From Rhodospirillales bacterium (lineage in GTDB: Bacteria > Pseudomonadota > Alphaproteobacteria > Rhodospirillales > UBA2165), in the NCBI GenBank assembly GCA_012960465.1, contig DUBF01000208.1:6507-60329 (forward strand): a stretch of 53,823 nucleotides of DNA, in the 5' to 3' direction. This document shows positions 1 through 8,148 of the stretch, piece by piece. The position numbers and the translations under genes were made by a program. How positions within the stretch are numbered: position 1 is the stretch's first letter; each line of letters starts with the position of its first letter. The notes below the pieces were generated by a model. The model made no database searches. It saw only the letters and a program-made list of their open reading frames with translations, and was not told where the DNA came from.

Positions 1-2
1 CC

Positions 3-968
3 ATGGGTATAGCATTGGGGGTTTTAGCCACAGTTAGCACGGGGCAAGCTGAAGGGAAGACGACCCAAATTCGGGTTGGAGTTCTCGCTTATGGAACTGT
101 TAATTGGGAACTTAATACACTTAAACACCACGGCCTTGCCCAAAAAGAAGGGGTCGAACTCGTCGTTACAAAATTATCAGGAAAGGGTGCCAGCGCCATA
201 GCCTTGCAGGGTGGATCTGTAGACGCCATTGTATCTGATTGGATCTGGGTGTCTCGCCAACGAAGTTCTGGTAAAGACTACACTTTCGTGCCCCACTCGC
301 GCACTGTCGGTGGGCTTATGGTTCGACCGGATGCCGGAATAAAGTCCCTGGGAGATTTACGCGGTCATAAAATTGGAATCGCCGGTGGTCCCGTAGATAA
401 AAGCTGGTTAATGCTACGGGCCTTTGCAAAAAAGAAAATAGGTACAGACCTCAAGGAAATCGTTAAACCGACTTTCGCTGCTCCCCCTTTACTGAATAAA
501 ATCATGATAAAAGGTGATATTCCGGCAGCCCTGAATTTTTGGCATTATTCGGCTAGATTAAAGGCCGCAGGAATGGTCGAACTTGTCGGTGTGAATGAAC
601 TGCTTCCAGCACTTGGCGTCGATCGCCAACCCCCACTAATTGGCTGGGTTTTTAGTGATAAATGGGCTGCGTCCAATCTAGTTGTTGTAAAGGGGTTTTT
701 GAGATCACTTCGAGCCGCAAAAAAAATTCTGGCGTCGTCAGATGCTGAATGGAGACGATTGCGTCCCCTGACCAAAGCAAAAAATGATGAGACGTTCATC
801 GCTCTCCGCGACGCTTACCGCGCCGGTATTCCTGATAGTTTTGGTGATCAGGATGTCAAAGCCGCCGGGCAGTTGTTTTCGATACTTGCAGAATATGGAG
901 GGCGGGAGCTAATTGGGGAAAGCCCTTCTCTTGCACCAGGCACCTTTTGGTCAGAATTTCGGTACTAG
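3..968 (+). CDS. NitT/TauT-type ABC transporter substrate-binding protein (5' end outside window)
   Basis: Periplasmic binding protein of an ABC importer of the nitrate/sulfonate/taurine class. The reading frame is open to base 1. The first visible residues (GIALGVLATVSTGQAEG) look like the hydrophobic core and cleavage region of a signal peptide without its positively charged start, so the true start is probably upstream and this entry is 5'-partial. The mature part starts with a typical beta strand (IRVGVLAYGTVNWEL) and carries the 'SLGDLRGHKIGIAGG' pattern seen before the hinge of this family. Permease and ATPase genes follow directly on the same strand. The location beside a YVTN propeller and a second binding protein of PQQ-associated type suggests a substrate linked to periplasmic alcohol or amine oxidation. 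That link is inference; the substrate is unknown. Confidence 0.85.
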   Translation: MGIALGVLATVSTGQAEGKTTQIRVGVLAYGTVNWELNTLKHHGLAQKEGVELVVTKLSGKGASAIALQGGSVDAIVSDWIWVSRQRSSGKDYTFVPHSRTVGGLMVRPDAGIKSLGDLRGHKIGIAGGPVDKSWLMLRAFAKKKIGTDLKEIVKPTFAAPPLLNKIMIKGDIPAALNFWHYSARLKAAGMVELVGVNELLPALGVDRQPPLIGWVFSDKWAASNLVVVKGFLRSLRAAKKILASSDAEWRRLRPLTKAKNDETFIALRDAYRAGIPDSFGDQDVKAAGQLFSILAEYGGRELIGESPSLAPGTFWSEFRY

Positions 969-972
969 CGGT

Positions 973-1734
973 GTGAAATTAACCACTATAAATTTTTCTC
1001 CTCTTTGGATACGAATGGCTTCAGTTGTCGGGGTTTTAGCCATATGGCAAATATCAGTTGAATTTGTTGAGGCGGATGTTCTGCCAGCTCCTTATCTCGT
1101 CCTAAGGAGCTTAATCTATCACACTGGAGATGGTGAACTGCTATTTCATGTTGGGGTCACACTCATTCGTGTCCTGATAAGCTTTACCCTTGCAATGGCG
1201 TTTGGTGTTACGCTGGGCATCATTATGGGGCGCTTCAAACAATGGGATGCTGCGCTTGATGGCATACTTGTTTTGGCCCTCAATCTTCCTGCACTTGTAA
1301 TCATCATCCTCTGCTATCTGTGGTTTGGGTTAGGTGAATTTGCCGCCATTCTCGCCGTAACCATAAACAAATTTCCGATCGTCGTCGTCAATATGCGTGA
1401 AGGGGCAAGAGCCGTAGATCAGGACCTTTTGCAAGTTTCTGAAGTTTTCCGACTTAGTTCTCGGCGGCGTTTATTTCAAGTGTATTTACCGCAACTATAT
1501 CCTTACCTGCTATCTTCGGCACGATCTGGGCTAGCGCTTGTATGGAAAATTGTTCTGGTTGTAGAACTCCTGGGTCGTAGCGATGGGGTCGGGTTCAAGT
1601 TGGGGATCTTTTTTCAGTTTTTCGATATCGCAAGCATTCTCGCGTACAGCTTTGCCTTCATTATCGTTGTTATGGCCATCGAGTACAGATTGATAGTCCC
1701 ACTTGAACGACGTTTAACGGTATGGCGGACATGA
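973..1734 (+). CDS. ABC transporter permease, NitT/TauT (SsuC) family
   Basis: Inner-membrane subunit of the importer begun by the preceding binding protein. About 254 residues with roughly six hydrophobic segments. A cytoplasmic EAA-type loop is visible around 'NMREGARAVDQDLLQVSEVF', which contacts the ATPase. I chose GTG at 973, just after the upstream stop. A longer frame starting from TTG at 913 would overlap the binding-protein gene by 56 bases and adds no recognisable sequence. The 3' end overlaps the ATPase gene by 13 bases or by 4, depending on which ATG the ATPase uses, so translation is probably coupled. Family is clear; substrate is not. Confidence 0.88.
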   Translation: MKLTTINFSPLWIRMASVVGVLAIWQISVEFVEADVLPAPYLVLRSLIYHTGDGELLFHVGVTLIRVLISFTLAMAFGVTLGIIMGRFKQWDAALDGILVLALNLPALVIIILCYLWFGLGEFAAILAVTINKFPIVVVNMREGARAVDQDLLQVSEVFRLSSRRRLFQVYLPQLYPYLLSSARSGLALVWKIVLVVELLGRSDGVGFKLGIFFQFFDIASILAYSFAFIIVVMAIEYRLIVPLERRLTVWRT

Positions 1735-2414
1735 CCATGATACAAATCGATATATCATCAAAGACCTATCCGCAAGATCACGTTCAAACGAATTTGTGTG
1801 TTCTTCAGGATGTTCATTTCAACATCAAATCGGGAGAATTTTGTTGCATTGTAGGGCCGTCAGGCAGTGGGAAAACAACCCTCCTGAATTTAATTAGTGG
1901 ATTGGATAAAAATCTTAAAGGATCGATCCTTATTAACGGGGAAGCCCCTACAGAAGGAGCCGTGCCTGGATATATGTTCCAATCGTCCCGGCTGATGCCT
2001 TGGTTAACCGTTCGCGAAAATGTTACCCTTGTACTGCAAAAAGGGGCATCCGAAGAAAGAGTCGACGACTTGTTACATGAAGTAGGATTAAATGATTTTG
2101 CAGATGTTTATCCAAAACACCTTTCCGGTGGGATGCGCCGTCGGGTCGCTTTGGCACGAGCAATTATCACTGAACCTCCCTTGCTTCTATTGGACGAACC
2201 TTTTCTATCGCTTGATGCCTCTATCGCCAATCATCTGCGGCGACAATTAATCGACATTTGCGAGCGCCGTTCAACGACGGTGGTATTTGTTACTCATGAT
2301 CTCCGTGAGGCACTTTACCTGGCTGATCGGGTGTTGTTTTTATCGAGCCGCCCCGGAAAAATCGTATTAGATCATTTTGTCGAAATTCAACGTCCCAGAG
2401 TTCCCGAAGGTTAA
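1722..2414 (+). CDS. ABC transporter ATP-binding protein, NitT/TauT (SsuB) family
   Basis: Cytoplasmic ATPase of the importer. Walker A is GPSGSGKTT (about residues 45-53), the Q-loop lies in 'GYMFQSSRLMPWLTVREN', the signature is HLSGGMRRRVALARA, Walker B is LLLLDEPF, and the switch histidine is in 'VFVTHDLREA'. All motifs needed for ATP hydrolysis are intact. The 'MPWLTV' segment after the Q-loop is typical of nitrate/taurine ATPases. ATGs at 1722, 1731 and 1737 are all possible starts; the one at 1731 would give an ATGA overlap with the permease stop. No terminator-like structure separates it from the next gene about 80 bases away. Confidence 0.93.
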   Translation: MADMTMIQIDISSKTYPQDHVQTNLCVLQDVHFNIKSGEFCCIVGPSGSGKTTLLNLISGLDKNLKGSILINGEAPTEGAVPGYMFQSSRLMPWLTVRENVTLVLQKGASEERVDDLLHEVGLNDFADVYPKHLSGGMRRRVALARAIITEPPLLLLDEPFLSLDASIANHLRRQLIDICERRSTTVVFVTHDLREALYLADRVLFLSSRPGKIVLDHFVEIQRPRVPEG

Positions 2415-2496
2415 AATTAAATTTATTAAAAAATCACCCGAAATTATTGTCTGGACTGGTTGAGATAAACGCAATTGATATGGGAGCGATAGGTGA

Positions 2497-3498
2497 ATGA
2501 ACATGACCTCAAAAACCAAAAAAACTAGGGATTATTTTGGCTTTGTATTTTTTATATTACTCCTTTTGTCTGGTAATTCTGCATTGGCGGAAATAAAGAA
2601 GATATACGTCTCAAACGAAAAAAGTAGCACCCTCACCGTTTTGGACGGTCAATCCTATAAAGTTCTTAAAACGATTAAAACGTGCAAACGCCCAAGAGGT
2701 GTACATTTCAATAAAGACAAGACAAAATTTTTTGTAGGATGCGCCGATGATAACGTGATTGCGATCTATGAAACTGCGAGTGGGAATCGCGTCGGCAGGC
2801 TTCGGAATATTGCAGAACCCGAAACATTTGATTTAACCCCGGATGGAAAAGTTTTGATTGTATCAAATGAAGAAGATTCAACAGCATCATTTGTTGATAT
2901 CGCGTCCGGGAAAATCATAGGTGATGTCGAGACTGGCGAAGAACCTGAGGGTGTGCAAGTTACAAAAGATGGGTCAATAGTTTATGTTGCGTCGGAAGCG
3001 GCAAATCTTGTTCATGTAATTGATGTGAAATCCATGGAAGTTATAGCGGACATACTGGTTGGTACTCGTCCCCGCAGATTTGCCCTGACACCTGATGAGA
3101 GTGAACTTTGGGTCTCCGCAGAACTGGCAGGGCTAGTTGATATTATCGATACCAAGACCCACAAAGTTATTAGTGATATCTCCTTCCTGCCAACCGGGTT
3201 CCGACGTAATGAAGTGACGCCGGTTGATTTGCTTATGACACGGGACGGCAATACCGCATTTGTCGCCCTTGGTCGTGCCAATCATGTCGCTGTTGTTGAT
3301 GTCGTAAATCGCAAAGTTAAGAATTATTTTTTAGTTGGGAAGCGACCTTGGGGACTTGCGCTTTCATCGGATGAGAAAAAACTTTTTGTCGCCAATGGTC
3401 TATCCGATGATATTTCGGTCATTGATGTCACGAAGAACAAGGTTATCAGGTCGATTCCTGTAGGTCAGGTGCCTTATGGCATTCTGATCGTTGAATAA
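2497..3498 (+). CDS. Periplasmic YVTN beta-propeller protein, PQQ-catabolism-associated type
   Basis: A secreted beta-propeller of 333 residues. The N-terminus (KTKKTRDYFGF followed by a leucine-rich core and SALAE) is a clear Sec signal peptide. About seven repeats of roughly 42 residues follow, each with a VANxxSDxISVID-like core, for example 'LFVANGLSDDISVIDVTKNK' near the end. The length and repeat style fit the propeller family encoded next to PQQ-dependent alcohol dehydrogenase systems (TIGR03866 in the TIGRFAM scheme, from memory). AGGTGA and GGGAG elements precede the start. It sits between an ABC importer and a PQQ-type binding protein. No PQQ dehydrogenase or pqq biosynthesis gene is inside the window. 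The molecular role of this propeller family is not established. Confidence 0.85.
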   Translation: MNMTSKTKKTRDYFGFVFFILLLLSGNSALAEIKKIYVSNEKSSTLTVLDGQSYKVLKTIKTCKRPRGVHFNKDKTKFFVGCADDNVIAIYETASGNRVGRLRNIAEPETFDLTPDGKVLIVSNEEDSTASFVDIASGKIIGDVETGEEPEGVQVTKDGSIVYVASEAANLVHVIDVKSMEVIADILVGTRPRRFALTPDESELWVSAELAGLVDIIDTKTHKVISDISFLPTGFRRNEVTPVDLLMTRDGNTAFVALGRANHVAVVDVVNRKVKNYFLVGKRPWGLALSSDEKKLFVANGLSDDISVIDVTKNKVIRSIPVGQVPYGILIVE

Positions 3499-3510
3499 TA
3501 TGGTGCTCAA

Positions 3511-4713
3511 GTGACTTTTAAAGCACAACTCCTTTTTCTCGCAACAGTTCTAGTATTCGGACCAAGCGGCAACGCATTCGCAGCTGAAGTAGAGAAATTC
3601 ACAATCGGTTATCTTGAAATCACTGGTGACCCCCGCTACGAAGAAAAACGGGCCTACGCGCGAATCAGGGTAAAACCCCATGACCGGCCTTTGGCTGGCG
3701 CCGAATTGGCCATGCAGCAAAGCCGTATACCTGGTCGTGCCATCAAAATGGAATTTACATTAGAGCGAGCGACGGCAGAAAATGCAAAAGGACTAGTCGC
3801 CCAAATTCATCGCATGAAATTGGAATCAGGTATTCGGTTCTTTCTGGTCGATACGAACGCAATTGTATTGAGTGTTATCGCTAAGGCTACGGCGGACAAT
3901 GGCACCGTGCTCTTTAATATCTCCGATTATTATGATCGCTTACGAGGGGCAGAATGTCAGCCTCATCTGTTGCACACAATTCCAAGCCACGCCATGTTGA
4001 CCGATGCGCTAACACAATTCCTCGTATTTAAGAAATGGCGCAAAGTCCTTTTGTTGAGAGGGGCAGAGCCCGACGATATGGTATATGCATCGGCATTCAT
4101 TCGTTCAGCAAAACGCTACGGCATCAAGATCACCGAAACCCACGAATTCAAACACGGTAACGATCCGCGTCAACGTGATAAAAACAATGTGGCTTTATTG
4201 ACCTCTGGAAGTAACGCCGATGTTGTTTTTATTGCTGATATTGAAGGAGAATTTGGTCGCTACGTTCCCTATCAAACGAACCCCCCGTTACTTGTTTTCG
4301 GCACGGAAGGGCTGCAAGCGACAAGTTGGCATTGGGCTTGGGAAAGGCATGGAGCACCTCAACTCAATCAACGGTTTGAAAAGCACGCAAAACGGCGCAT
4401 GCAGGGTCCAGATTGGGCTGCCTGGACGGCGGCCAAATCAATTATCGAATCTGTAATTAGGACAAGGTCAACTGATTTCAAAAAAATACAAACTTATTTG
4501 CTAAGCGATAAGCTCAACCTCGACGTCTATAAAGGAGCCCCTGCAAGCTACCGTTTGTGGGATAACCAATTGCGTCAACCTATTCTTCTACACAGCCATA
4601 ATGCCATCATCGACCGTGCCCCCATTCGCGGTTTTTTACACCAGACCGAGAATATGGATACACTTGGTGATGATATTGGCGATAAAAGGTGTCAATTTCA
4701 GGGTACAAAATAG
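3511..4713 (+). CDS. Branched-chain-amino-acid-type ABC substrate-binding protein, PQQ-system associated
   Basis: A 400-residue periplasmic binding protein of the LivJ-like fold. The signal peptide is visible (hydrophobic LLFLATVLVFG then GNAFAAE). The mature N-terminus 'FTIGYLEITGDPRYEEKRAYARI' and the later 'VADVVFIADIEGEFGRY'-type strands resemble the family annotated as substrate-binding protein of PQQ-dependent alcohol dehydrogenase systems (TIGR03863, from memory). The start is GTG 12 bases after the propeller stop; the nearby ATG at 3500 terminates at once. No cognate LivHMGF-type permease is in the window, so it may instead work with the NitT/TauT permease and ATPase upstream, which already have their own binding protein. 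That pairing is inference. Confidence 0.8.
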   Translation: MTFKAQLLFLATVLVFGPSGNAFAAEVEKFTIGYLEITGDPRYEEKRAYARIRVKPHDRPLAGAELAMQQSRIPGRAIKMEFTLERATAENAKGLVAQIHRMKLESGIRFFLVDTNAIVLSVIAKATADNGTVLFNISDYYDRLRGAECQPHLLHTIPSHAMLTDALTQFLVFKKWRKVLLLRGAEPDDMVYASAFIRSAKRYGIKITETHEFKHGNDPRQRDKNNVALLTSGSNADVVFIADIEGEFGRYVPYQTNPPLLVFGTEGLQATSWHWAWERHGAPQLNQRFEKHAKRRMQGPDWAAWTAAKSIIESVIRTRSTDFKKIQTYLLSDKLNLDVYKGAPASYRLWDNQLRQPILLHSHNAIIDRAPIRGFLHQTENMDTLGDDIGDKRCQFQGTK

Positions 4714-4783
4714 GTCATTGTCATGGGCATGATCACGTTACTTATGCTCGACATAAATAGGCACCACCTGAATGGAGTCCGTT

Positions 4784-5662
4784 CTACCCCCGATCCTTCC
4801 CCTCATAAACTTCTAACACCCGGCTTGCATCATCCTTTGCCCAGCCTGCTGCTTCTGCACGCTGGAACATTTTGCGGGCGGCGGGGACGACTTGGAGGTC
4901 AATGCCGTGTTCCTTAGCGAGGTTGATAGCGATACCCATGTCTTTGGCGAAGATTTCAACCGCGCCCCGGGGGGCAAAATCGCGGTTAAAGAAACGCGGG
5001 CGCATCGTCTCCCACATCGCCCCCTTGACCGAGCCCGCACCTAAACATTCTTCCATGGTCGCATGGCTGAGACCGGTGCGTTCGCCAAGGATGACCATTT
5101 CGGCCATAAGGGCGGTAACAGAATTTACATAAAGGTTGGTCACGACTTTCATGGTTGCACCGGAGCCGACTTCGCCGGTGTGCGTTGTCGCATTGGCCAA
5201 AGGCTCTAAAATCGGTCGAACCCGCTCGAAGACATCGTCTTTGCCACCAACCATGAAGGTAATGGTCCGGTCGTCGACTTTATTGTTAGAACCCGATATA
5301 GGTGCATCCAACATTTCAATGCCGTGGCCGAAGAGTTTGTCAGCGAGGCCGATTTGAAAATCCGGGGGCATGGTGCTCATTTCGACATGAATGAGCCCTT
5401 CTTTTCCTGCTTGAACAATACCATTAGGACCAGTGGTGTTCTCTTCAATGTGTTCTGGTTTAAGCAAAATACTAAACGTGATGTCGCATTTTTCGGCGAG
5501 GACTTTGGAAGACGCCAGAGGGGTGCCGCCTTTGGCTTCAAATAATTTCATTCGTTCTGGATCATTGTCATAGCCAAAGAGTTCATGCCCGTCATTCATC
5601 ATTTGACGTGCGAGTGCTAGACCCATTTTACCGAGGCCGATCATGCCCATTTTTTCACCCAT
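4784..5662 (-). CDS. NAD(P)-dependent beta-hydroxyacid dehydrogenase (3-hydroxyisobutyrate dehydrogenase family)
   Basis: Soluble oxidoreductase of 292 residues that would oxidise a 3-hydroxyacid or reduce tartronate semialdehyde. The Rossmann motif MIGLGKMGLALARQM is at residues 7-21. The substrate-binding 'DAPISGSNNKVDD' matches the family DAPVSGG signature around residue 120, and the catalytic lysine lies in 'GATMKVVTNL' (near residue 170). The C-terminal helical domain is complete. A GGGGAA element lies about six bases before the ATG at 5662; ATG at 5650 is an alternative. Codon use is visibly more GC-rich than in the plus-strand genes beyond 8 kb. Convergent with the preceding ABC cluster. 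The exact substrate cannot be read from the sequence. Confidence 0.9.
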   Translation of the reverse strand: MGEKMGMIGLGKMGLALARQMMNDGHELFGYDNDPERMKLFEAKGGTPLASSKVLAEKCDITFSILLKPEHIEENTTGPNGIVQAGKEGLIHVEMSTMPPDFQIGLADKLFGHGIEMLDAPISGSNNKVDDRTITFMVGGKDDVFERVRPILEPLANATTHTGEVGSGATMKVVTNLYVNSVTALMAEMVILGERTGLSHATMEECLGAGSVKGAMWETMRPRFFNRDFAPRGAVEIFAKDMGIAINLAKEHGIDLQVVPAARKMFQRAEAAGWAKDDASRVLEVYEGKDRG

Positions 5663-5949
5663 TGTTTTTCCCCATTTCTTGATCCAGATTTTTCAATTCA
5701 AATTTCCCCAGTAGGGTGGCGATAATTTGCTTCATTGACAACCGTCCGTTTGGCGCGGCAAAGCAGACATTTGATGAAAAAATCCTCTCTGCGTACCGTT
5801 TGATGTATCTGGGTGCTATTCCCGGTGGCTGGTGAGGTGTAACCAAGATAGAATGACTTGGTGAAAGGGGTTGCAACAGTTGTACCTAAGCCTATGGCTA
5901 ACTCGGTACGCCTCGACCCCGCCATACGCTTTTTATGATCTCTCGTATC

Positions 5950-6198
5950 CTATTCGTCAGGAGCTAATACTTCCACAACACAAACTTGATCAATCAAGTC
6001 TGAACGACCAATATCTGCGAGATGTACCTTCTTTTGATCATTCGTTAGGCTTGCTCCAACTCCTTGCACCATTACCATGATTATTGAACGATCTCCCATG
6101 TCGAGCCAGTACCCTCGTCGCACTAGGTTGCCGTCTCCATCTCGTGCAAACGGGTCTTCGGGATTCGTAGAGAGATCGGGCTGGTAGAAATCAGTCAT
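5950..6198 (-). CDS. Small hypothetical protein, 82 aa
   Basis: I do not recognise this protein. It is soluble, acidic and lacks a signal peptide or membrane segment. The first 30 residues are proline/aspartate rich (DLSTNPEDPFARDGDGNLVRRGYW) and are followed by a strand-forming stretch (RSIIMVMVQGVGASL) and a terminal 'DQVCVVEVLAPDE'. A GAGG element six bases before the ATG supports translation. It lies 90 bases downstream of the flavin monooxygenase-like gene on the same strand and is probably co-transcribed with it. It could be an accessory subunit, but that is inference. Confidence 0.6.
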   Translation of the reverse strand: MTDFYQPDLSTNPEDPFARDGDGNLVRRGYWLDMGDRSIIMVMVQGVGASLTNDQKKVHLADIGRSDLIDQVCVVEVLAPDE

Positions 6199-6288
6199 GT
6201 ATACCTCAATAAATTTTTTATACCATACAGAATGTTCATTTTTTAAAAAGAAGATAGGCAGATTATGTAACTCAGAGTAACGTGTATA

Positions 6289-7449
6289 TTATATCTCATC
6301 AAGTCCGGGCTCAAGACCAAGAACTACCCTGCCGTAGGTAGAGCCACATCTGTCCCAACCGATCACAATATGATTGCTTCCCGCTTTTACGTCTCGATAG
6401 TATCTTTGGAAATGCCTGTCTGTATATAGTCCATTTGCGCCTGAAACATCGAACAGTCTCTCGACACTTCGTTTGGCTAATGTACAAGCATAGGCAGTGT
6501 CACGGCGTGCCTGCGCTCGTTCCTCAATAGATAAAGAACCAAAAGAGCGCATCTTATAAGTTGTCGTCCGCGCCAATCTTTCTATCAAAAATTTGGCGCA
6601 ATCAACCTCAGCTGCAGACTCTGCAATTCGAAGTTGAATACTCTCACGTTCACACAATTTGACACCTCGTTTGGAACTCATTTTCGCAAATTGAATGAAC
6701 TCTCTTAATCCACCCGCGGCACATCCTACCACCACCGCCGCAAGTGCCGCTGGGCCAATGGTTAGATAGGGGGTGGAATATAATTTATCTTTATGGGTTT
6801 TTGTACCTTTGGCGGTACCATCCCTTTGTTCGACACGAGAAATTATTCGATGTTCTGGCACAAAAGCATTTTCAACCTCAATATCGGCGCTGCCTGTACC
6901 TTTGAGCCCCATCACCTCCCAATTATCGTGGATCTGCCAGTGTTCTTTTTTTACCAAACATAGATGATGAGTAGGCGATTTTTTTTTTTGGTTGCCACCT
7001 AGCATAACTCCTACAATTCCCCATTCTGCAAAACGAACTCCACTGGCAAAACTCCACTCACCAGAAATAGTAGCTCCGCCAGAAACTCTATCGCCCTTAC
7101 CGCTCGGAGCCACCCCTGTTATCACGATAGGATCTAAATCAGATAACCAAACTTCTTGCTGGGTCTTTTTAGGGAACATGGAAACATCAAATGCGTGTAT
7201 ACTGTAGACTGCTGCCACCCACGCTTGGGAACCATCGCCTTCAGCTAATTCCATAAGCGATCCCATCAGGGTCTCCCAATCCAACTGATAACCGCCATAT
7301 TGTTTGGGAACAATAATCTTTAAAATACCTGATCCAAGTAAATCCTGGACGGTTTTTGAAGACACGTGTCGTTCCTTCTCAGCTTCGATGGCCCGTTCCT
7401 TAAAAACCGGTGCCAAACGACGCGCTTGCTCTATTAGTTCTTGGTCCAT
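6289..7449 (-). CDS. Acyl-CoA-dehydrogenase-fold flavin monooxygenase, HpaH/HsaA (group D) type
   Basis: A 386-residue member of the acyl-CoA dehydrogenase superfamily that resembles the oxygenase component of two-component monooxygenases (4-hydroxyphenylacetate 3-hydroxylase C2, HsaA, DszC). N-terminal helical domain to about residue 115, beta domain with 'SGEWSFASGVRFAEWGIVGVM' and 'WEVMGLKGTGSADIEVENAFVPEHR', then the C-terminal four-helix domain ending 'RYYRDVKAGSNHIVIGWDRCGSTYGRVVLG', where the D-group signature replaces the usual acyl-CoA dehydrogenase ending. No catalytic glutamate of true dehydrogenases is apparent. Such enzymes need reduced FMN/FAD from a separate reductase, which I do not see next to it. 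An 11-base homopolymer lies inside the gene at 6979-6989. Substrate unknown, probably aromatic or S/N-heterocyclic. Confidence 0.85.
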   Translation of the reverse strand: MDQELIEQARRLAPVFKERAIEAEKERHVSSKTVQDLLGSGILKIIVPKQYGGYQLDWETLMGSLMELAEGDGSQAWVAAVYSIHAFDVSMFPKKTQQEVWLSDLDPIVITGVAPSGKGDRVSGGATISGEWSFASGVRFAEWGIVGVMLGGNQKKKSPTHHLCLVKKEHWQIHDNWEVMGLKGTGSADIEVENAFVPEHRIISRVEQRDGTAKGTKTHKDKLYSTPYLTIGPAALAAVVVGCAAGGLREFIQFAKMSSKRGVKLCERESIQLRIAESAAEVDCAKFLIERLARTTTYKMRSFGSLSIEERAQARRDTAYACTLAKRSVERLFDVSGANGLYTDRHFQRYYRDVKAGSNHIVIGWDRCGSTYGRVVLGLEPGLDEI

Positions 7450-8148
7450 TCCCCTATTACACTATAATTGTTACAGATATTGATAATTATAGTTAAAATT
7501 AGTTTTTGTTTTGTACAAGCACTTTCTGATTATATAAAGGTTAATGAATTTCTAATTGAAAATTTGTGGGGCCACGCGATGCCTTACTCTAGATGCGGTT
7601 TTATATTTCCAACTTCAAATTGTTTTAACGTTAAGTTTATAGGTTATCGGTACGGTTTTAGACCAAGCTTCGTAAGATGACAATGACCAGGCTTCAAACC
7701 ATTCTAAAAATGTTATTTCCCGGGGCGGTTGTCCCTTATTTTATGTGATTGGTTCAACCATGTGCTTTATTTTAGCAACGTTCCCAAAGATAGCTGCAAT
7801 GGGATTGTTCTTACGTATAGCATTCATCGTCTTTTCTTTAGCTAAAGTTTAGATATAAAAAAGCTAAAGTTTAGATCTAAAAAATTTTTACGAATATAAT
7901 CCTTTTAGCACCTGGAATTAACGTTATGAAGTTGGAGCAGCTATGCATTTTGAGAATAGCGTCGACGTGAAATTTTGAAGGCCTAGAAGTTAAATCCTAG
8001 TCAATAAATTATTATTTCTAGTTCTAAGCCAAATTTAATTTTATTCAGATTTGATAGATATCTGATTGTCAGCTTAATGGTTACTTAGCAAAAATGGTTG
8101 CAACGATAAATTGACGCCATATCATAAGTAAATAAAATCGGGGGTAAG
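7450..8148. other. Intergenic region between divergent genes, no gene seen
   Basis: About 700 bases of strongly A+T-rich DNA between the divergently transcribed flavin monooxygenase and amidase genes. The only open frames are short and lack plausible ribosome sites or recognisable protein sequence. It contains a 22-base tandem repeat (listed separately) and is likely to hold the promoters for both flanking transcription units. I could not define -35/-10 boxes with confidence in such A+T-rich sequence. Confidence 0.6.
7840..7883. repeat. 22-bp tandem direct repeat with internal palindromes
   Basis: Two adjacent copies of a 22-base unit that begins AGCTAAAGTTTAGAT and differs at one base (ATATAAAAA versus ATCTAAAAA). 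Each unit contains the 11-base inverted repeat CTAAAgTTTAG, and the first unit is entered through a perfect 12-base palindrome CTTTAGCTAAAG at 7836-7847. A period of 22 bases is close to two helical turns, as expected for cooperative binding of a dimeric regulator. It lies about 265 bases before the amidase start and about 390 bases before the divergent monooxygenase start. Operator function is inference. Confidence 0.6.

Noticed and set aside
4723-4917. 64-codon frame starting after the ABC/PQQ cluster
   Set aside because: It is antisense to the hydroxyacid dehydrogenase 3' end and its composition is that of a shadow frame.
7511-7518. TTGTACAA in the gap before the amidase, resembling the GntR motif
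   Set aside because: The half-site spacing is two bases shorter than TTGTATACAA, so it does not fit the island's operator series.
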